A stretch of 45,364 nucleotides of DNA from Rhodocyclales bacterium (GTDB lineage: Bacteria; Pseudomonadota; Gammaproteobacteria; Burkholderiales; Rhodocyclaceae), in the NCBI GenBank assembly GCA_016192435.1, contig JACPUD010000114.1:1-45364 (forward strand). The letters are read 5' to 3'. The notes below the pieces were generated by a model that was given only the letters and a program-made list of their open reading frames with translations, had not been told where the DNA came from and ran no database searches. This document shows, piece after piece, positions 7,841 to 17,034 of the stretch (position 1 is the first letter of the stretch; every line of letters begins with the position of its first letter). Both the position numbers and the translations under genes were made by a program.

Positions 7841-8930
7841 GGCGCGCCCGGATGCGCAAGTCGGCGCCGACGACGCGGCGCTCGATGATGTTGAGCCGCC
7901 GGACGCCGGCCAGGTCGCTGAGTTCCGCCAGGCCGAACATGCCGCGCGCTGCATCGCCGATCAGAATCGGCGCCTGGTAGATCAGCAGTTCATCGACACA
8001 GCCTTCGCGCAGCAGCGAGCCGTTGAGCCGGGTGCCGGCTTCGGCCAGCACTTCGTTGATGCCGCGCCGACCCAGTTCCTGCAGCAGCGCGGCAAGATCG
8101 ACCTTGCCCTGGGAGTTGGGCAGGATCACGATTTCCGCGCCGCGCGCCTGCAAGGCCGCACTGCGCACCGGATTGTCCTGGGCCGCGGCGATCAGCACAT
8201 TGCCGCCGTCGAGCACGGCCGCATCGGGCGGCGTTTCGAGCCGGCTGTCGATCACCACGCGCAGCGGCTGGCGGGTGGTCGCCACCTCGCGCACGGTGAG
8301 CCGCGGATTGTCGTCCTTGACCGTGCCGATGCCGGTCAGCACCGCGCAGGAGCGCGCGCGCCAGGCGTGGGCATCGCGCCGCGCATCCGGGCCGGTGATC
8401 CATTGCGAAACACCGTTGTTGAGCGCGGTCTTGCCGTCGAGGCTGGCCGCCACTTTGAGGCGCAACCAGGGCCGGCCGCGCGTCATGCGCGAGACGAAGC
8501 CGATGTTGAGTTCGGTGGCCTCGGCGGCCAGCAGTCCGCTGGCAACGTCGATCCCCGCCGCCGCCAGCTTCGCCAGCCCCTGTCCGGCCACCAGCGGATT
8601 CGGATCCTGCATCGCCGCGACCACGCGCGCAACGCCGGCCTCGATCAGCGCGTCGGCGCAAGGCGGCGTGCGGCCGTAATGGCTGCAGGGCTCCAGCGTG
8701 ACGTAGGCCGTGGCGCGCAGCGCCGTAGCGCCAGCGCCAACTATTGCGGCGATCGCCGCAGCTTCGGCATGCGGCTGCCCGGCCTGTTCGTGCCAGCCTT
8801 CGCCGATGATGCGGCCATCGCGCACCATGACGCAACCAACACGGGGATTGGGCGTGGTGCTGTAAAGCCCGCGCTGCGCCAGTTGCAGCGCGCGCGCCAT
8901 GAAGCCGTGGTCGGCCGCCGAAAAACTCAT
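7833..8930 (-). CDS. ribD: Bifunctional riboflavin deaminase/reductase RibD
   Basis: A 365-residue enzyme for two steps of riboflavin synthesis: deamination of the pyrimidine and reduction of the ribose side chain. The N-terminal deaminase has the zinc site HAE at residues 54-56 and Cys82/Cys91 in PCSHYGRTPPC. The reductase domain begins near residue 148 with PWLRLKVAASLDGKTAL and includes the GIGTVKDDNPRL motif. Length matches the family. Residues 64-70 (VGAGATA) are encoded by an exact copy of the dispersed 22-bp repeat, in a loop before the conserved ATAYVTLEP strand. It follows nrdR, a common pairing. Confidence 0.96.
   Translation of the reverse strand: MSFSAADHGFMARALQLAQRGLYSTTPNPRVGCVMVRDGRIIGEGWHEQAGQPHAEAAAIAAIVGAGATALRATAYVTLEPCSHYGRTPPCADALIEAGVARVVAAMQDPNPLVAGQGLAKLAAAGIDVASGLLAAEATELNIGFVSRMTRGRPWLRLKVAASLDGKTALNNGVSQWITGPDARRDAHAWRARSCAVLTGIGTVKDDNPRLTVREVATTRQPLRVVIDSRLETPPDAAVLDGGNVLIAAAQDNPVRSAALQARGAEIVILPNSQGKVDLAALLQELGRRGINEVLAEAGTRLNGSLLREGCVDELLIYQAPILIGDAARGMFGLAELSDLAGVRRLNIIERRVVGADLRIRARLA
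8721..8742 (+). repeat. Dispersed 22-bp repeat, copy 2 (exact)
   Basis: CGCC followed by the exact core GTAGCGCCAGCGCCAACT. It lies inside ribD, on the strand opposite to the gene, and is read as VGAGATA. Confidence 0.85.
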
Positions 8931-8954
8931 GCGGCGCTCATCTGCCGCTGCCCA

Positions 8955-9428
8955 TCACGCCTTGGCCCGGGGCTGGCGCGGCTTCTTGATTTCGCGGATC
9001 GCATCGGAAAACTCGTCGACGTCCTCGAAATTGCGATACACGGAAGCGAAGCGGATGTAGGCCACCTTGTCGAGCTTCTTCAGCTCGCGCATCACCAGCT
9101 CGCCGATGCGGTCCGAGGCGACTTCGCGCAGCGCCAGCTGCACCAGCTTTTCCTCGATGCGATCGAGTGCCAGGTCGATGCTTTCGGTGGTGACGGGGCG
9201 CTTCCTCATCGCCAGCATCATGCTGGCCTTGAGCTTGTCGCGGTCGTAGTCGGTGCGGCTGCCGTTCTTCTTCACCACCTGCGGCAGTTGCAGTTCCACG
9301 CGCTCGTAGGTGGTGAAGCGCTTGTCGCAGGACAGGCAGCGACGGCGACGGCGCACGGTGTCGCCGTCCTCGTTCTCGCGGGTGTCCACCACCTGCGTAT
9401 TCTCGTCATTGCAGTATGGACACTTCAT
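8955..9428 (-). CDS. nrdR: Transcriptional repressor NrdR
   Basis: A 157-residue regulator that binds NrdR boxes in front of ribonucleotide reductase genes and senses ATP/dATP. The zinc ribbon uses Cys3, Cys6, Cys31 and Cys34, with the RRRRRC basic DNA-binding stretch between. The ATP-cone follows from about residue 46 ([18 protein letters not shown]). Length is typical. It lies between glyA (21 bases) and ribD (24 bases) in the same direction, an arrangement widely seen in proteobacteria. Confidence 0.97.
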   Translation of the reverse strand: MKCPYCNDENTQVVDTRENEDGDTVRRRRRCLSCDKRFTTYERVELQLPQVVKKNGSRTDYDRDKLKASMMLAMRKRPVTTESIDLALDRIEEKLVQLALREVASDRIGELVMRELKKLDKVAYIRFASVYRNFEDVDEFSDAIREIKKPRQPRAKA

Positions 9429-9449
9429 AACCTGCTCCGCTAGTGGCGA

Positions 9450-10694
9450 TCAGCCATATACCGGAAACTTCTTGCACAGCGCCGCCACTTCGCCGCGCAC
9501 GCGCTGCAGCATGGCTTCGTCATGCGGCGCGTCGAGCACGTCGGCGATCAGGTTCGCCACCTGTTCCGCCTCGATCTCGGTGAAGCCGCGCGTGGTCATG
9601 GCCGGCGTGCCGATGCGGACACCGCTGGTGACGAAGGGCTTTTGCGGGTCGTTGGGAATCGCGTTCTTGTTCACCGTGATGTGGGCGCGGCCCAGCGCAG
9701 CTTCGGCATCCTTGCCGGTGATGTTCTTGGCCTGCAGGTCGACCAGAAAGACATGCGACTCGGTGCGGCCGGAGACGATGCGCAGGCCGCGGCTCTTGAG
9801 GACCTTGGCCATCACCTGGGCGTTGTCGATCACCTGCTCCTGATAGTTGCGGAACTCGGAGGTCATCGCCTCCTTGAAGGCCACGGCCTTGGCGGCGATC
9901 ACGTGCATCAGCGGGCCACCCTGGAGGCCGGGGAAGATCGCCGAGTTGATCGCCTTTTCGTGTTCGGCGCGCATCAGGATCAGGCCGCCGCGCGGGCCGC
10001 GCAGGGTCTTGTGGGTGGTCGAGGTGACGACGTCGGCGTGCGGCACCGGGTTGGGGTAGAAGCCCGCGGCGACCAGGCCGGCATAGTGCGCCATGTCCAC
10101 CATGAAGATGGCGCCGACCGCCTTGGCCACCTTGGCGAAGCGCTCGAAGTCGATTTTCAGCGCATAGGCCGAGGCGCCGGCGATGATCAGCTTGGGCTTA
10201 TGCTCGTGAGCCAGCCTCTCCATCTCCGCGTAGTCGATTTCCTCGTTCTCGTCGAGACCGTAGGGCACGACATTGAACCACTTGCCGGACATGTTGAGCG
10301 TCATGCCATGCGTCAGGTGGCCGCCGGCGGCGAGGTTCATGCCGAGCACGGTGTCGCCGGGCTTGAGAAAGGCGAAGAACACCGCCTGGTTGGCCTGCGA
10401 GCCGGAATTCGGCTGGACGTTGGCGGCTTCCGCGCCGAACAGTTTCTTGGCGCGGTCGATGGCCAGTTGCTCGGCGACGTCGACATATTCGCAGCCGCCG
10501 TAATAGCGCTTGCCAGGGTAGCCTTCGGCATACTTGTTGGTTAGTTGCGAACCCTGGGCTTCCATGACCGGCCAGGAAACGTAATTCTCCGAGGCGATCA
10601 GCTCGATGTGATCTTCCTGACGATGGTTTTCGTTCTGAACCGCGCTCCAGAGTTCGGGGTCGCTCTTGGCAAGGGTGTTTTGCTTGGAGAACAT
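9450..10694 (-). CDS. glyA: Serine hydroxymethyltransferase
   Basis: A PLP enzyme that converts serine and tetrahydrofolate to glycine and methylene-THF, the main source of one-carbon units. It has 414 residues from the ATG at 10694, which gives the family-like [17 protein letters not shown] longer reading to 10760 adds non-homologous residues. Motifs include [27 protein letters not shown] and the PLP lysine, Lys229, in [13 protein letters not shown]. Seen order is glyA-nrdR-ribD, probably one transcript. The 145-base gap to the histidine phosphatase gene should hold its promoter, but no convincing boxes were found. Confidence 0.98.
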   Translation of the reverse strand: MFSKQNTLAKSDPELWSAVQNENHRQEDHIELIASENYVSWPVMEAQGSQLTNKYAEGYPGKRYYGGCEYVDVAEQLAIDRAKKLFGAEAANVQPNSGSQANQAVFFAFLKPGDTVLGMNLAAGGHLTHGMTLNMSGKWFNVVPYGLDENEEIDYAEMERLAHEHKPKLIIAGASAYALKIDFERFAKVAKAVGAIFMVDMAHYAGLVAAGFYPNPVPHADVVTSTTHKTLRGPRGGLILMRAEHEKAINSAIFPGLQGGPLMHVIAAKAVAFKEAMTSEFRNYQEQVIDNAQVMAKVLKSRGLRIVSGRTESHVFLVDLQAKNITGKDAEAALGRAHITVNKNAIPNDPQKPFVTSGVRIGTPAMTTRGFTEIEAEQVANLIADVLDAPHDEAMLQRVRGEVAALCKKFPVYG

Positions 10695-10839
10695 TTTTTG
10701 GCTTTCAACAGAACGTTTCAGTGCAGGCCAACGCGTAGCGTCATGCCGAAACCAAAACATGGCGGAATCCGTGGATGGATGGGAGCGGGCGATTTTAGCA
10801 TCGGCCCGGATCGATCCAAAATCCGGCCGCGGTGCTTCC

Positions 10840-11487
10840 CTATTCGAGGACTTCGTCGAGCGCCCGGGTCAAATGACTGCAGTCGCCCCAGGAAACCAGC
10901 CGCCAGCCGCGATCGTCGCGTTCCAGCCAGTTGAAGGCGGCGTTCGCCACCGGGAAATCGCGCGGAGCATCGAGCGCCCGGCCGGTGGCGGCGCGATAGG
11001 CGATATCCAGCACGCCGCCGTGGGTGAAAGCCAGCACCTTCTGTCCGGCATGGCGCGCGGCGAGCGCATCGAGCCCGCTCATTACACGGGCCGCGAACAC
11101 CACCAGGGATTCGCCGGTCTCGTAGTCATGGTCCGGCGTCCGTGCCAGATGATGGCGATGCACCTCCGGGTGCTGCAGACTGGCTTCGTGCAAGGTGGCG
11201 CCCTGCAGCACGCCGAAATGCCGTTCGCGCAGAGTTGGCGCTGGCGCCACGGCGGGGCCGAGACCTGCTGTGGCAATCTGCGCCGTGTGCCAGGCGCGCA
11301 GCAAGTCGCTGCTGTAGATTGCGGCGAAGCTGTGCTGCGCCAGGCCGGGCCGCAAGGCCCGGGCCTGGGCTGCGCCGGTCGCGTTGAGATCGATGTCGAT
11401 CTGCCCCTGAATCCGTCGCTCGCCATTCCAGTCGGTCTCGCCATGACGAACGAGACAGAGGCGCGTGACAGAAGGTGAATTGGGCAT
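10840..11487 (-). CDS. Histidine phosphatase family protein
   Basis: A 215-residue phosphoglycerate-mutase-fold phosphatase. The start at 11487 gives [21 protein letters not shown], with the phospho-accepting His at 15. The second catalytic His lies in [14 protein letters not shown], and the acid in [11 protein letters not shown]. These features match the GpmB/CobC/broad-specificity subfamily, so the substrate cannot be named. An alternative ATG lies at 11496. The stretch AVAPAPT is encoded by a one-mismatch copy of the dispersed 22-bp repeat (11233-11254), just before the conserved LRERHFG. It is transcribed away from the sigma-54 regulator gene. Confidence 0.9.
   Translation of the reverse strand: MPNSPSVTRLCLVRHGETDWNGERRIQGQIDIDLNATGAAQARALRPGLAQHSFAAIYSSDLLRAWHTAQIATAGLGPAVAPAPTLRERHFGVLQGATLHEASLQHPEVHRHHLARTPDHDYETGESLVVFAARVMSGLDALAARHAGQKVLAFTHGGVLDIAYRAATGRALDAPRDFPVANAAFNWLERDDRGWRLVSWGDCSHLTRALDEVLE
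11233..11254 (-). repeat. Dispersed 22-bp repeat, copy 3 (one mismatch)
   Basis: Complement carries GTGGCGCCAGCGCCAACT. It lies in the histidine phosphatase gene and is read as AVAPAPT. In this copy TGGCGC-TG-GCGCCA is a perfect dyad. Confidence 0.75.
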
Positions 11488-11600
11488 GCGCGGCATTTTA
11501 CCCGCGGCCCGGCAAAGTCCTGGATTTCGCATTTAGTGTGACAATGCCTGGCGATTCCGGACCGGCCCGGAACCTGGCTCGACGAAAGGAAGCTTGCGCG

Positions 11601-13031
11601 ATGTCCCTGCCCTCCGCGGCAACACCCTCGGCCACGCCGCTGCAGGCCGGTGAGGCCAGGCAGCTGCTGAAGGTCGCCACCGAATCGCTGCTCGGCCATT
11701 TCGCCGAGATCTGCGAAGGCGCGGTGATCGTCGATCGGCAGGCGCGCATCGTCTGGATGAACGAGCGCTACCCCAAGCGACTCGGCGTCGCCGACCCCGC
11801 CGCGGCGATTGGCCAGCCGGTGGAAAGCATCCTGCCCAACAGCCTAATGCGCGAGGTGGTGGACACCGGCCGCCCGATCATGCTCGACATCATGGACTTC
11901 GGCGAGGAATCCTTCGTCGTGGTGCGCCTGCCGCTGCGCGACAAGAGCGGCACGGTGATCGGCGGCATCGGCCTGATGCTGCTCGACGATGCGCGCAGCC
12001 TGGCGCCGCTGGTCTCGCGCTTCAACCGCCTCAAGCTCGACTACGCCGATTCGCAGCGCCGCCTGGCTGAGGCCCGGCGCGCCAAGTACACCCTGTCGTC
12101 CATCATCGGCGCTTCGGAGGCCTGCGTCGCCTACAAGCAGCAGGCGCGCCGCGCCGCGCGCACCCGAGCGCCGGTGCTGATCTTGGGCGAAACCGGGACC
12201 GGCAAAGAATTGCTGGCGCAGGCCATCCACAATGCCAGCTTGCGCGCCGACAAACCCTTCGTCGCGGTGAACCTGGCGGCGATCCCCGAGACCCTGCTCG
12301 AATCGGAGTTCTTCGGCACCGCGCCGGGTGCCTTTACCGGCGCCGAGCGCAAGGGCCGCGAGGGAAAGTTCAAGCTCGCCGACGGCGGCACGCTATTCCT
12401 CGACGAAATCGGCGACATGTGCGCGGCGCTCCAGGCCAAGCTGCTGCGCGTGCTGCAGGAAGGCGAATTCGAGGCGCTCGGCTCCAACCGGCTGGTCCCG
12501 GTCGATGTGCGCATCGTTGCCGCCACCAGCCGCGACCTCCAGGCCGAGGTCGAGGCCGGGCGTTTTCGTGCCGATCTCTACTACCGGCTCAACGTCGTCA
12601 CCTTGTCGATGCCGCCGCTGCGGGAGCGGCTGGCCGACTTGCCGCTGCTCTGCGAGCACATGCTGGAAGCGCTGTGCCGCAAGCTCGGCCTTCCCCCGCG
12701 CGACATCGCGGCGGAGGCATTGCAGCGACTGCATCGGCACCATTGGCCGGGCAACATCCGCGAGTTGCAGAACGTGCTGGAGCGCGCGCTGATGATGAGC
12801 GACGGCGAACTCCTCACGGCGGCCGACATCGACGCCGTGCTACCCGCGGCCAAGCCCGCAGCGCCCGCGCCGGCCGGGCTTACGCTGGCCGAGGCCATCG
12901 CCGAGGCCGAGCGCAGCAGCATCCGCAAGGCACTGGCCGCCTGCGGCGGCAACAAGGCCCGCGCCGCGGCCGAACTAGGCATCTCGCGCACCTCGCTCTA
13001 CGAAAAAATCGCCCTGCTCGGCCTGGGCTGA
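11601..13031 (+). CDS. Sigma-54-dependent regulator, PAS-AAA+-Fis
   Basis: A 476-residue enhancer-binding protein. A PAS sensor domain (about residues 25-140, [19 protein letters not shown]) is followed by a linker coil and the AAA+ domain. Walker A is GETGTGKE at 196-203, the sigma-54 contact loop GAFTGA is at 243-248, and Walker B is [12 protein letters not shown] Fis-type helix-turn-helix ends the protein ([19 protein letters not shown]). No receiver domain is present, so the signal is probably a ligand or redox state read by PAS. The ATG at 11601 has AAGGAAG eight bases ahead. A sigma-54 promoter lies about 120 bases past its stop, before the CoA-transferase gene, which is its likely target. 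Confidence 0.92.
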   Translation: MSLPSAATPSATPLQAGEARQLLKVATESLLGHFAEICEGAVIVDRQARIVWMNERYPKRLGVADPAAAIGQPVESILPNSLMREVVDTGRPIMLDIMDFGEESFVVVRLPLRDKSGTVIGGIGLMLLDDARSLAPLVSRFNRLKLDYADSQRRLAEARRAKYTLSSIIGASEACVAYKQQARRAARTRAPVLILGETGTGKELLAQAIHNASLRADKPFVAVNLAAIPETLLESEFFGTAPGAFTGAERKGREGKFKLADGGTLFLDEIGDMCAALQAKLLRVLQEGEFEALGSNRLVPVDVRIVAATSRDLQAEVEAGRFRADLYYRLNVVTLSMPPLRERLADLPLLCEHMLEALCRKLGLPPRDIAAEALQRLHRHHWPGNIRELQNVLERALMMSDGELLTAADIDAVLPAAKPAAPAPAGLTLAEAIAEAERSSIRKALAACGGNKARAAAELGISRTSLYEKIALLGLG

Positions 13032-13067
13032 AGCCGCGGGGCGGCAAGTGTCCGCCGTGCCGCACTC

Positions 13068-13109
13068 GCTGTGCGCCCGGGCGTACAGCGCCCGTCCGAC
13101 GGCCGGACG
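13068..13109. promoter_or_regulatory. Two dyads, candidate enhancer sites of the sigma-54 regulator
   Basis: The first dyad, 13068-13089, has 11-base arms with one mismatched pair; its central 20 bases are CTGTGCGCCCGGGCGTACAG. The second, 13093-13109, has 6-base arms CGTCCG and CGGACG around 5 bases. They are centred about 23 bases apart. They lie 40-80 bases upstream of a -24/-12 promoter, a normal place for enhancer-binding proteins. Assignment to the adjacent regulator is inferred. Confidence 0.55.
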
Positions 13110-13149
13110 ATGCCTCGCAAAATCAGGCAGTTCCGCATCTCGTCCTGGA

Positions 13150-13165
13150 TGGCCCGGTCCTTGCT
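13150..13165 (+). promoter_or_regulatory. Sigma-54 (-24/-12) promoter of the CoA-transferase gene
   Basis: TGGCCCGGTCCTTGCT matches the consensus TGGCACGN4TTGCW at every defined base except one (C for A). The spacing between the GG and GC elements is exact. The expected start of transcription is near 13177, giving a 5' leader of about 70 bases before the GTG at 13250. The gene just upstream encodes a sigma-54 activator. Confidence 0.8.
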
Positions 13166-13249
13166 GAAGGGTATCCACGCCTTCCGCTCGATGCCGTGTT
13201 GGAAGCGCAGCGTGCCGCCGCAGGCGCCGACCATGACGAGGAGACCACT

Positions 13250-15283
13250 GTGACCCAGCACGCGCTGACTGCCGCCTTCCGCGCTGGCGAAACCGGCAAG
13301 GTCGTCACCGCCCGCCAGGCCGTGCAGTTGATTCGTGACGGCGATACCGTCGCCACCAGCGGCTTTGTCGGCATCGGCTTCGCCGAGAACATCGCCGTCG
13401 CGCTCGAAGCGCTGTTCCTGGAAGGCGAGGCCGCCGAGCTGCAAAGCCTCGGCCGGCCGCGCAACCTGACGCTGGTATATGCCGCCGGCCAGGGCGACGG
13501 CAGCGCGCGCGGCCTCAACCACCTGGGCCACGACGGCCTGGTCAGCCGCGTGATCGGCGGCCACTGGGGCCTGGTGCCGACGCTGCAGCAGCTCGCCGTG
13601 GCCAACCGCATCGAGGCCTGGAACCTTCCGCAGGGCGTGATCTGCCACCTGTTCCGCGACATCGCCGCAGGCAAGCCCGGCACGCTGACCCGCGTCGGCC
13701 TCGGCACCTTCGTCGATCCGCGCCATGGCGGCGGCAAGCTCAACGAAAAGACCCTCGCCTGCGCTACCGAGCTGGTGCGCGTGATGGACATCGACGGCGA
13801 GGAATACCTGTTCTACAAGGCCTTCCCGATCAATGTCGGCATCATCCGCGGCACCACGGCCGACCCCGAGGGCAACATCAGCATGGAGAAGGAAGCACTG
13901 ACGCTGGAAGCCCTGGCCATCGCCATGGCCGCGCACAATTCCGGCGGCATCGTGATCGCCCAGGTCGAGCGTCTCGCCGAGCGCAATTCCCTGAATCCGC
14001 GCCAGGTCAAGATTCCCGGCGTGCTGGTGGATTGCGTGGTGGTGGCGGAACAACCCGCGTACCACATGCAGACCTTCATCGAGCCCTACAGCCCGGCCTT
14101 TGCCGGCGAAATCCGGGTGCCGCTGTCCACCGAATTTGGCAACAGCGCGCCGATGGCGCTCGACGCGCGCAAGGTCATCGCCCGCCGCGCGGCGCTGGAA
14201 CTCGGCGCCAACGACGTCGTGAATCTTGGCATCGGCATGCCGGAAGGCGTCGCTTCGGTCGCCGCGGAGGAGAAGATCATCGACCTCATCACGCTCACCG
14301 CCGAGCCCGGCGTGATCGGCGGCGTGCCCGCCGGCGGCCTCAACTTCGGCGCCGCCACCAATCCCCAGGCCATCCTCGACCAGCCCAGCCAGTTCGATTT
14401 CTACGATGGCGGCGGGCTCGACATCGCCTTCCTCGGCCTGGCCCAGGCCGACCGCGAGGGCAACCTCAACGTCTCCCGCTTCGGCCCCAAGCTGGCCGGC
14501 GCCGGCGGCTTCATCAACATCAGCCAGAACGCGCGGAAAGTGGTGTTCGTCGGCACCTTCACGGCCGGCGCGATGGAAATCGAACTGGGTGCCGGCGGCC
14601 TCAAAATCCTCGTCGACGGCAAGGCCAGGAAGTTCGTGCAGGAGGTCGAGCACCGCACCTTCAGCGGCCCGGTCGCGGCCAGGAGCGGCAAGACCGTGCT
14701 CTACGTCACCGAACGCTGCGTCTTCCGCCTCTGCGCCGACGGCCTGGAACTGATGGAGATCGCCCCCGGCGCCGACCTGCAGCGCGACATCCTCGATCGC
14801 ATGGAGTTCGCGCCGATACTGCGGCAGCCGCCGGCACTGATGGATGCGCGCATCTTCCTGCCGGAACCGATGGGCCTGCGCCCGCGACTGCTGGAGATGC
14901 CGCTCGAACAGCGCCTCGGCTACGACCCGGAGCAGAACATCTTTTTCGTCGATTTCGAGGGGCTGTCGGTGCGCAGCGCAGAAGACATCGACCGCATCCT
15001 GCGTGCCGTCGAGGCGCGCCTGGCGCCGATCGGGCACAAAGTTGCAGCGGTGGTCAATTACGAGCGCTTCAGCATCGCGCCGGAACTGATCGACGACTAC
15101 ACCGGCATGGTCAAGGGCCTGATGGAACGCCACTACAGCGACGTCACGCGCTATACCGCGAGTACCTTCCTGCGCGCCCGGCTCGGTGAATCCTTCGGCA
15201 AGCGGGTCGCCGATCCGCATCTCTTCGCGACTCTCGACGAAGCCCATAGACACCTGCGGCGCAAGGCATCCGCGGCGCCATGA
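13250..15283 (+). CDS. Fused acyl-CoA:carboxylate CoA-transferase with extra C-terminal domain
   Basis: A 677-residue family I CoA-transferase with alpha and beta halves fused, as in propionate CoA-transferase (Pct) and YdiF. The alpha half has [13 protein letters not shown] and [10 protein letters not shown]; the beta half has [13 protein letters not shown]. The presumed catalytic Glu352 is in [14 protein letters not shown]. Pct and YdiF are about 520 residues; here some 140 more follow (about residues 540-677, beginning [19 protein letters not shown]), a domain I cannot name. The GTG at 13250 follows GAGGAG. It moves CoA between short or branched acyl groups and acetate-like acids; the substrate is unknown. 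It has a sigma-54 promoter and lies beside a TRAP transporter for organic acids. Confidence 0.88.
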   Translation: MTQHALTAAFRAGETGKVVTARQAVQLIRDGDTVATSGFVGIGFAENIAVALEALFLEGEAAELQSLGRPRNLTLVYAAGQGDGSARGLNHLGHDGLVSRVIGGHWGLVPTLQQLAVANRIEAWNLPQGVICHLFRDIAAGKPGTLTRVGLGTFVDPRHGGGKLNEKTLACATELVRVMDIDGEEYLFYKAFPINVGIIRGTTADPEGNISMEKEALTLEALAIAMAAHNSGGIVIAQVERLAERNSLNPRQVKIPGVLVDCVVVAEQPAYHMQTFIEPYSPAFAGEIRVPLSTEFGNSAPMALDARKVIARRAALELGANDVVNLGIGMPEGVASVAAEEKIIDLITLTAEPGVIGGVPAGGLNFGAATNPQAILDQPSQFDFYDGGGLDIAFLGLAQADREGNLNVSRFGPKLAGAGGFINISQNARKVVFVGTFTAGAMEIELGAGGLKILVDGKARKFVQEVEHRTFSGPVAARSGKTVLYVTERCVFRLCADGLELMEIAPGADLQRDILDRMEFAPILRQPPALMDARIFLPEPMGLRPRLLEMPLEQRLGYDPEQNIFFVDFEGLSVRSAEDIDRILRAVEARLAPIGHKVAAVVNYERFSIAPELIDDYTGMVKGLMERHYSDVTRYTASTFLRARLGESFGKRVADPHLFATLDEAHRHLRRKASAAP

Positions 15284-15333
15284 GGCACGCCGTCAAACCG
15301 CCGTTCCGGCGCCGACCCGGCGCGAGCCCGGAT

Positions 15334-16053
15334 TCAGGGCTCGCGCCGCGCGTCGCTGCGCAGCATGCGCGTCAGGTGCTGCCGCACATAGCCGATGTGA
15401 TTCGCGGCGGCGGCCAGTGCCTGTGCCGCATCGCCCTTCTCGATGGCGCGCCACACCGCGCGATGCTGGGCGAGCAATTGCTCCCGGGCGGCCTGCACCT
15501 GCATCAGCTCGCTGAGATTGCGCCGCAGGTTGTCGCGCATCAGGCGCAGCAGGCTCGCCGTCAGGTGGCCGACGATGACGTTGTGCGAAGCTTCGGCGAT
15601 GGCCTGGTGAAAAGCCAGGTCGGTATCGACCTGGGCGTCGAGATCACTGCCGGCAAGCGCGGCCTCAAGTCGCTCCAGGCATTGCCGGACCCGTTCGCGG
15701 TCGGCCGCGGTGGCCCGCAGCGCGGCGCACTCGGCCGCACGGCCCTCCAGCATGTGGCGAAATTCCAGCATGTCCTCATGCACTGCGGGATGGTCGCGCA
15801 GGATTTCCTCCCACGGATTGCCAAAGCCCGTATCGAGCCGGGCGGTGACGAAGGTGCCGCCGCCCTGCCGGCTTTCGAGCAGGCCGCGCGCCGCCAACTT
15901 CTGAATCGCTTCGCGCAACGAAGCGCGGGATACGCCCAATTGCACCGACAACTCACGTTCCGAGGGCAAACGATCACCCGGCTTGAGCCGCCCCTCAAGC
16001 ATGCGCTGTTCAATCTCCCGTGCAACGACATCGGCCAGTCGCGGCGCGAACAT
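15334..16053 (-). CDS. GntR-family regulator, FadR/FCD subfamily
   Basis: A 239-residue repressor with an N-terminal winged helix (GDRLPSERELSVQLGVSRAS, then LREAIQKLAARGLL) and a C-terminal all-helical FCD ligand domain (about residues 90-215). The FCD domain carries the metal-binding Asp/His pattern (DTDLAFHQAIAEASHN and LLAQHRAVWRAI). These regulators commonly answer to lactate, pyruvate or other short acids. I chose the ATG at 16053 because GGAAG lies five bases ahead. Another in-frame ATG is at 16065. It is divergent from the TRAP operon, and two TGGTCTGACCA sites lie between them, one 29 bases from its own start. That points to autoregulation and control of the transporter. Confidence 0.9.
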   Translation of the reverse strand: MFAPRLADVVAREIEQRMLEGRLKPGDRLPSERELSVQLGVSRASLREAIQKLAARGLLESRQGGGTFVTARLDTGFGNPWEEILRDHPAVHEDMLEFRHMLEGRAAECAALRATAADRERVRQCLERLEAALAGSDLDAQVDTDLAFHQAIAEASHNVIVGHLTASLLRLMRDNLRRNLSELMQVQAAREQLLAQHRAVWRAIEKGDAAQALAAAANHIGYVRQHLTRMLRSDARREP

Positions 16054-16081
16054 TTTTGCTTCCATGAACAAAATATAACAT

Positions 16082-16092
16082 TGGTCTGACCA
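16082..16092. promoter_or_regulatory. FadR-type operator 1, TGGTCTGACCA
   Basis: A perfect TGGT-N3-ACCA dyad, the typical half-sites of FadR-subfamily GntR regulators. It lies 29 bases in front of the regulator's own start codon. Confidence 0.75.
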
Positions 16093-16117
16093 TAATATCC
16101 AGATGGACGGCTTCCAT

Positions 16118-16135
16118 TTTGAGTTTTTGCTCAAA
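16118..16135. repeat. Inverted repeat between the operators
   Basis: TTTGAG-TTTTTG-CTCAAA, a perfect 6-base dyad with a 6-base spacer. It sits between operator 1 and the TRAP promoter. It could be a further protein-binding site; nothing identifies the protein. Confidence 0.4.
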
Positions 16136-16139
16136 CCTA

Positions 16140-16168
16140 TTGACAGTGCAAGTCGTGGTCATTACCAT
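16140..16168 (+). promoter_or_regulatory. Sigma-70 promoter of the TRAP operon with an overlapping dyad
   Basis: A perfect TTGACA (16140-16145) is followed after 17 bases by TACCAT (16163-16168). A TGGT-CATT-ACCA dyad (16156-16167) overlaps the -10 element; its half-sites match the operators but the spacer has 4 bases instead of 3. Operator 2 starts 11 bases downstream, over the expected start of transcription. The leader to dctQ would be about 260 bases. Confidence 0.65.
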
Positions 16169-16179
16169 TTCGTCACTTT

Positions 16180-16190
16180 TGGTCTGACCA
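16180..16190. promoter_or_regulatory. FadR-type operator 2, TGGTCTGACCA
   Basis: Identical in all 11 bases to the site at 16082. The two centres are 98 bases apart. It lies just downstream of the TTGACA promoter, a position that suits repression of the transporter operon. From here to 16423 I see no further site or gene. Confidence 0.75.
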
Positions 16191-16434
16191 TTGATCCATC
16201 AATAGCAGCTGGCGGATCGATTGCGACTTCCAGGCATTTCGATCACCTGCGGCAAAACGCGGCTGACATCAGGGAGCGGTTCTTGAATCAACGAATGTTG
16301 AAGGCACGGGTTAATATAGCCGCGGGCGGTAACAGGACGCGATCCGAAAAAGAACAGCCGCCCACCGCGCTTGAACCACCCCATGACCTGCGCCAATGCG
16401 GTCCGTCATCGCCCCAGCGCCCCGAGGAGACGCC

Positions 16435-17034
16435 ATGCAAGGCCTGCTGAAACTGTCACGCCTGATCGACTGGTTGAACGATAGGCTCGGGCGCGGCCTG
16501 AAGTGGCTGATCCTGGCCGCGGTGCTGATTTCGGCCGGCAACGCCATCGTGCGCAAGACGCTGGACATGAGTTCGAACTCCCTGCTCGAAATCCAGTGGT
16601 ACCTGTTCGCCACGGTATTCATGCTGGGTTCGGGCTTTGCCTTCCTGAAAAACGCCCACGTCCGCATCGACTTCATTTCCAACCACCTCTCGGCACGCAC
16701 ACGCAACCTGATCGACATCGTCGGCATCGTCGTCTTTTTGCTGCCGCTGTGTTACATGATCATCACCCTGTCCTGGCCGCTCTTCATGAACGCCTGGAAC
16801 AGCGGCGAAATGTCGCAGAATGCCGGCGGCCTGATCCGCTGGCCGATGTACGGCCTGATCCCGCTCGGCTTCGCCGTCCTCGCGCTGCAGGGCCTGTCCG
16901 AACTCATCAAGCGCGCCGCCTTCGTCAGCGGTACCGGTCCGGACGTCATCAGTCACGTCGAAACCGCAGCCACCGATGAAATCGGCCACGAGATCGAGGA
17001 ACACGCGGCACACGTACGAGAGGAAGTCCGTTGA
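16435..17034 (+). CDS. dctQ: TRAP transporter small membrane subunit (DctQ)
   Basis: A 199-residue inner-membrane protein with about four transmembrane helices (about residues 21-36, 50-65, 92-112 and 135-155). It pairs with DctM and helps dock the binding protein. The SSNSLLEIQWYLFATVFMLGSGF and AHVRIDFI segments are typical of the family. The ATG at 16435 follows GAGGAG; an earlier in-frame start at 16396 lacks such a site. The stop overlaps the dctM start (TGATG), so translation is coupled. The gene order dctQ-dctM-dctP is complete. Confidence 0.92.
   Translation: MQGLLKLSRLIDWLNDRLGRGLKWLILAAVLISAGNAIVRKTLDMSSNSLLEIQWYLFATVFMLGSGFAFLKNAHVRIDFISNHLSARTRNLIDIVGIVVFLLPLCYMIITLSWPLFMNAWNSGEMSQNAGGLIRWPMYGLIPLGFAVLALQGLSELIKRAAFVSGTGPDVISHVETAATDEIGHEIEEHAAHVREEVR

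Noticed and set aside
12998-15253. 751-codon open frame opposite the CoA-transferase
   Set aside because: Mirror frame of a GC-rich gene, with no recognisable domain; the plus-strand reading has intact CoA-transferase motifs.
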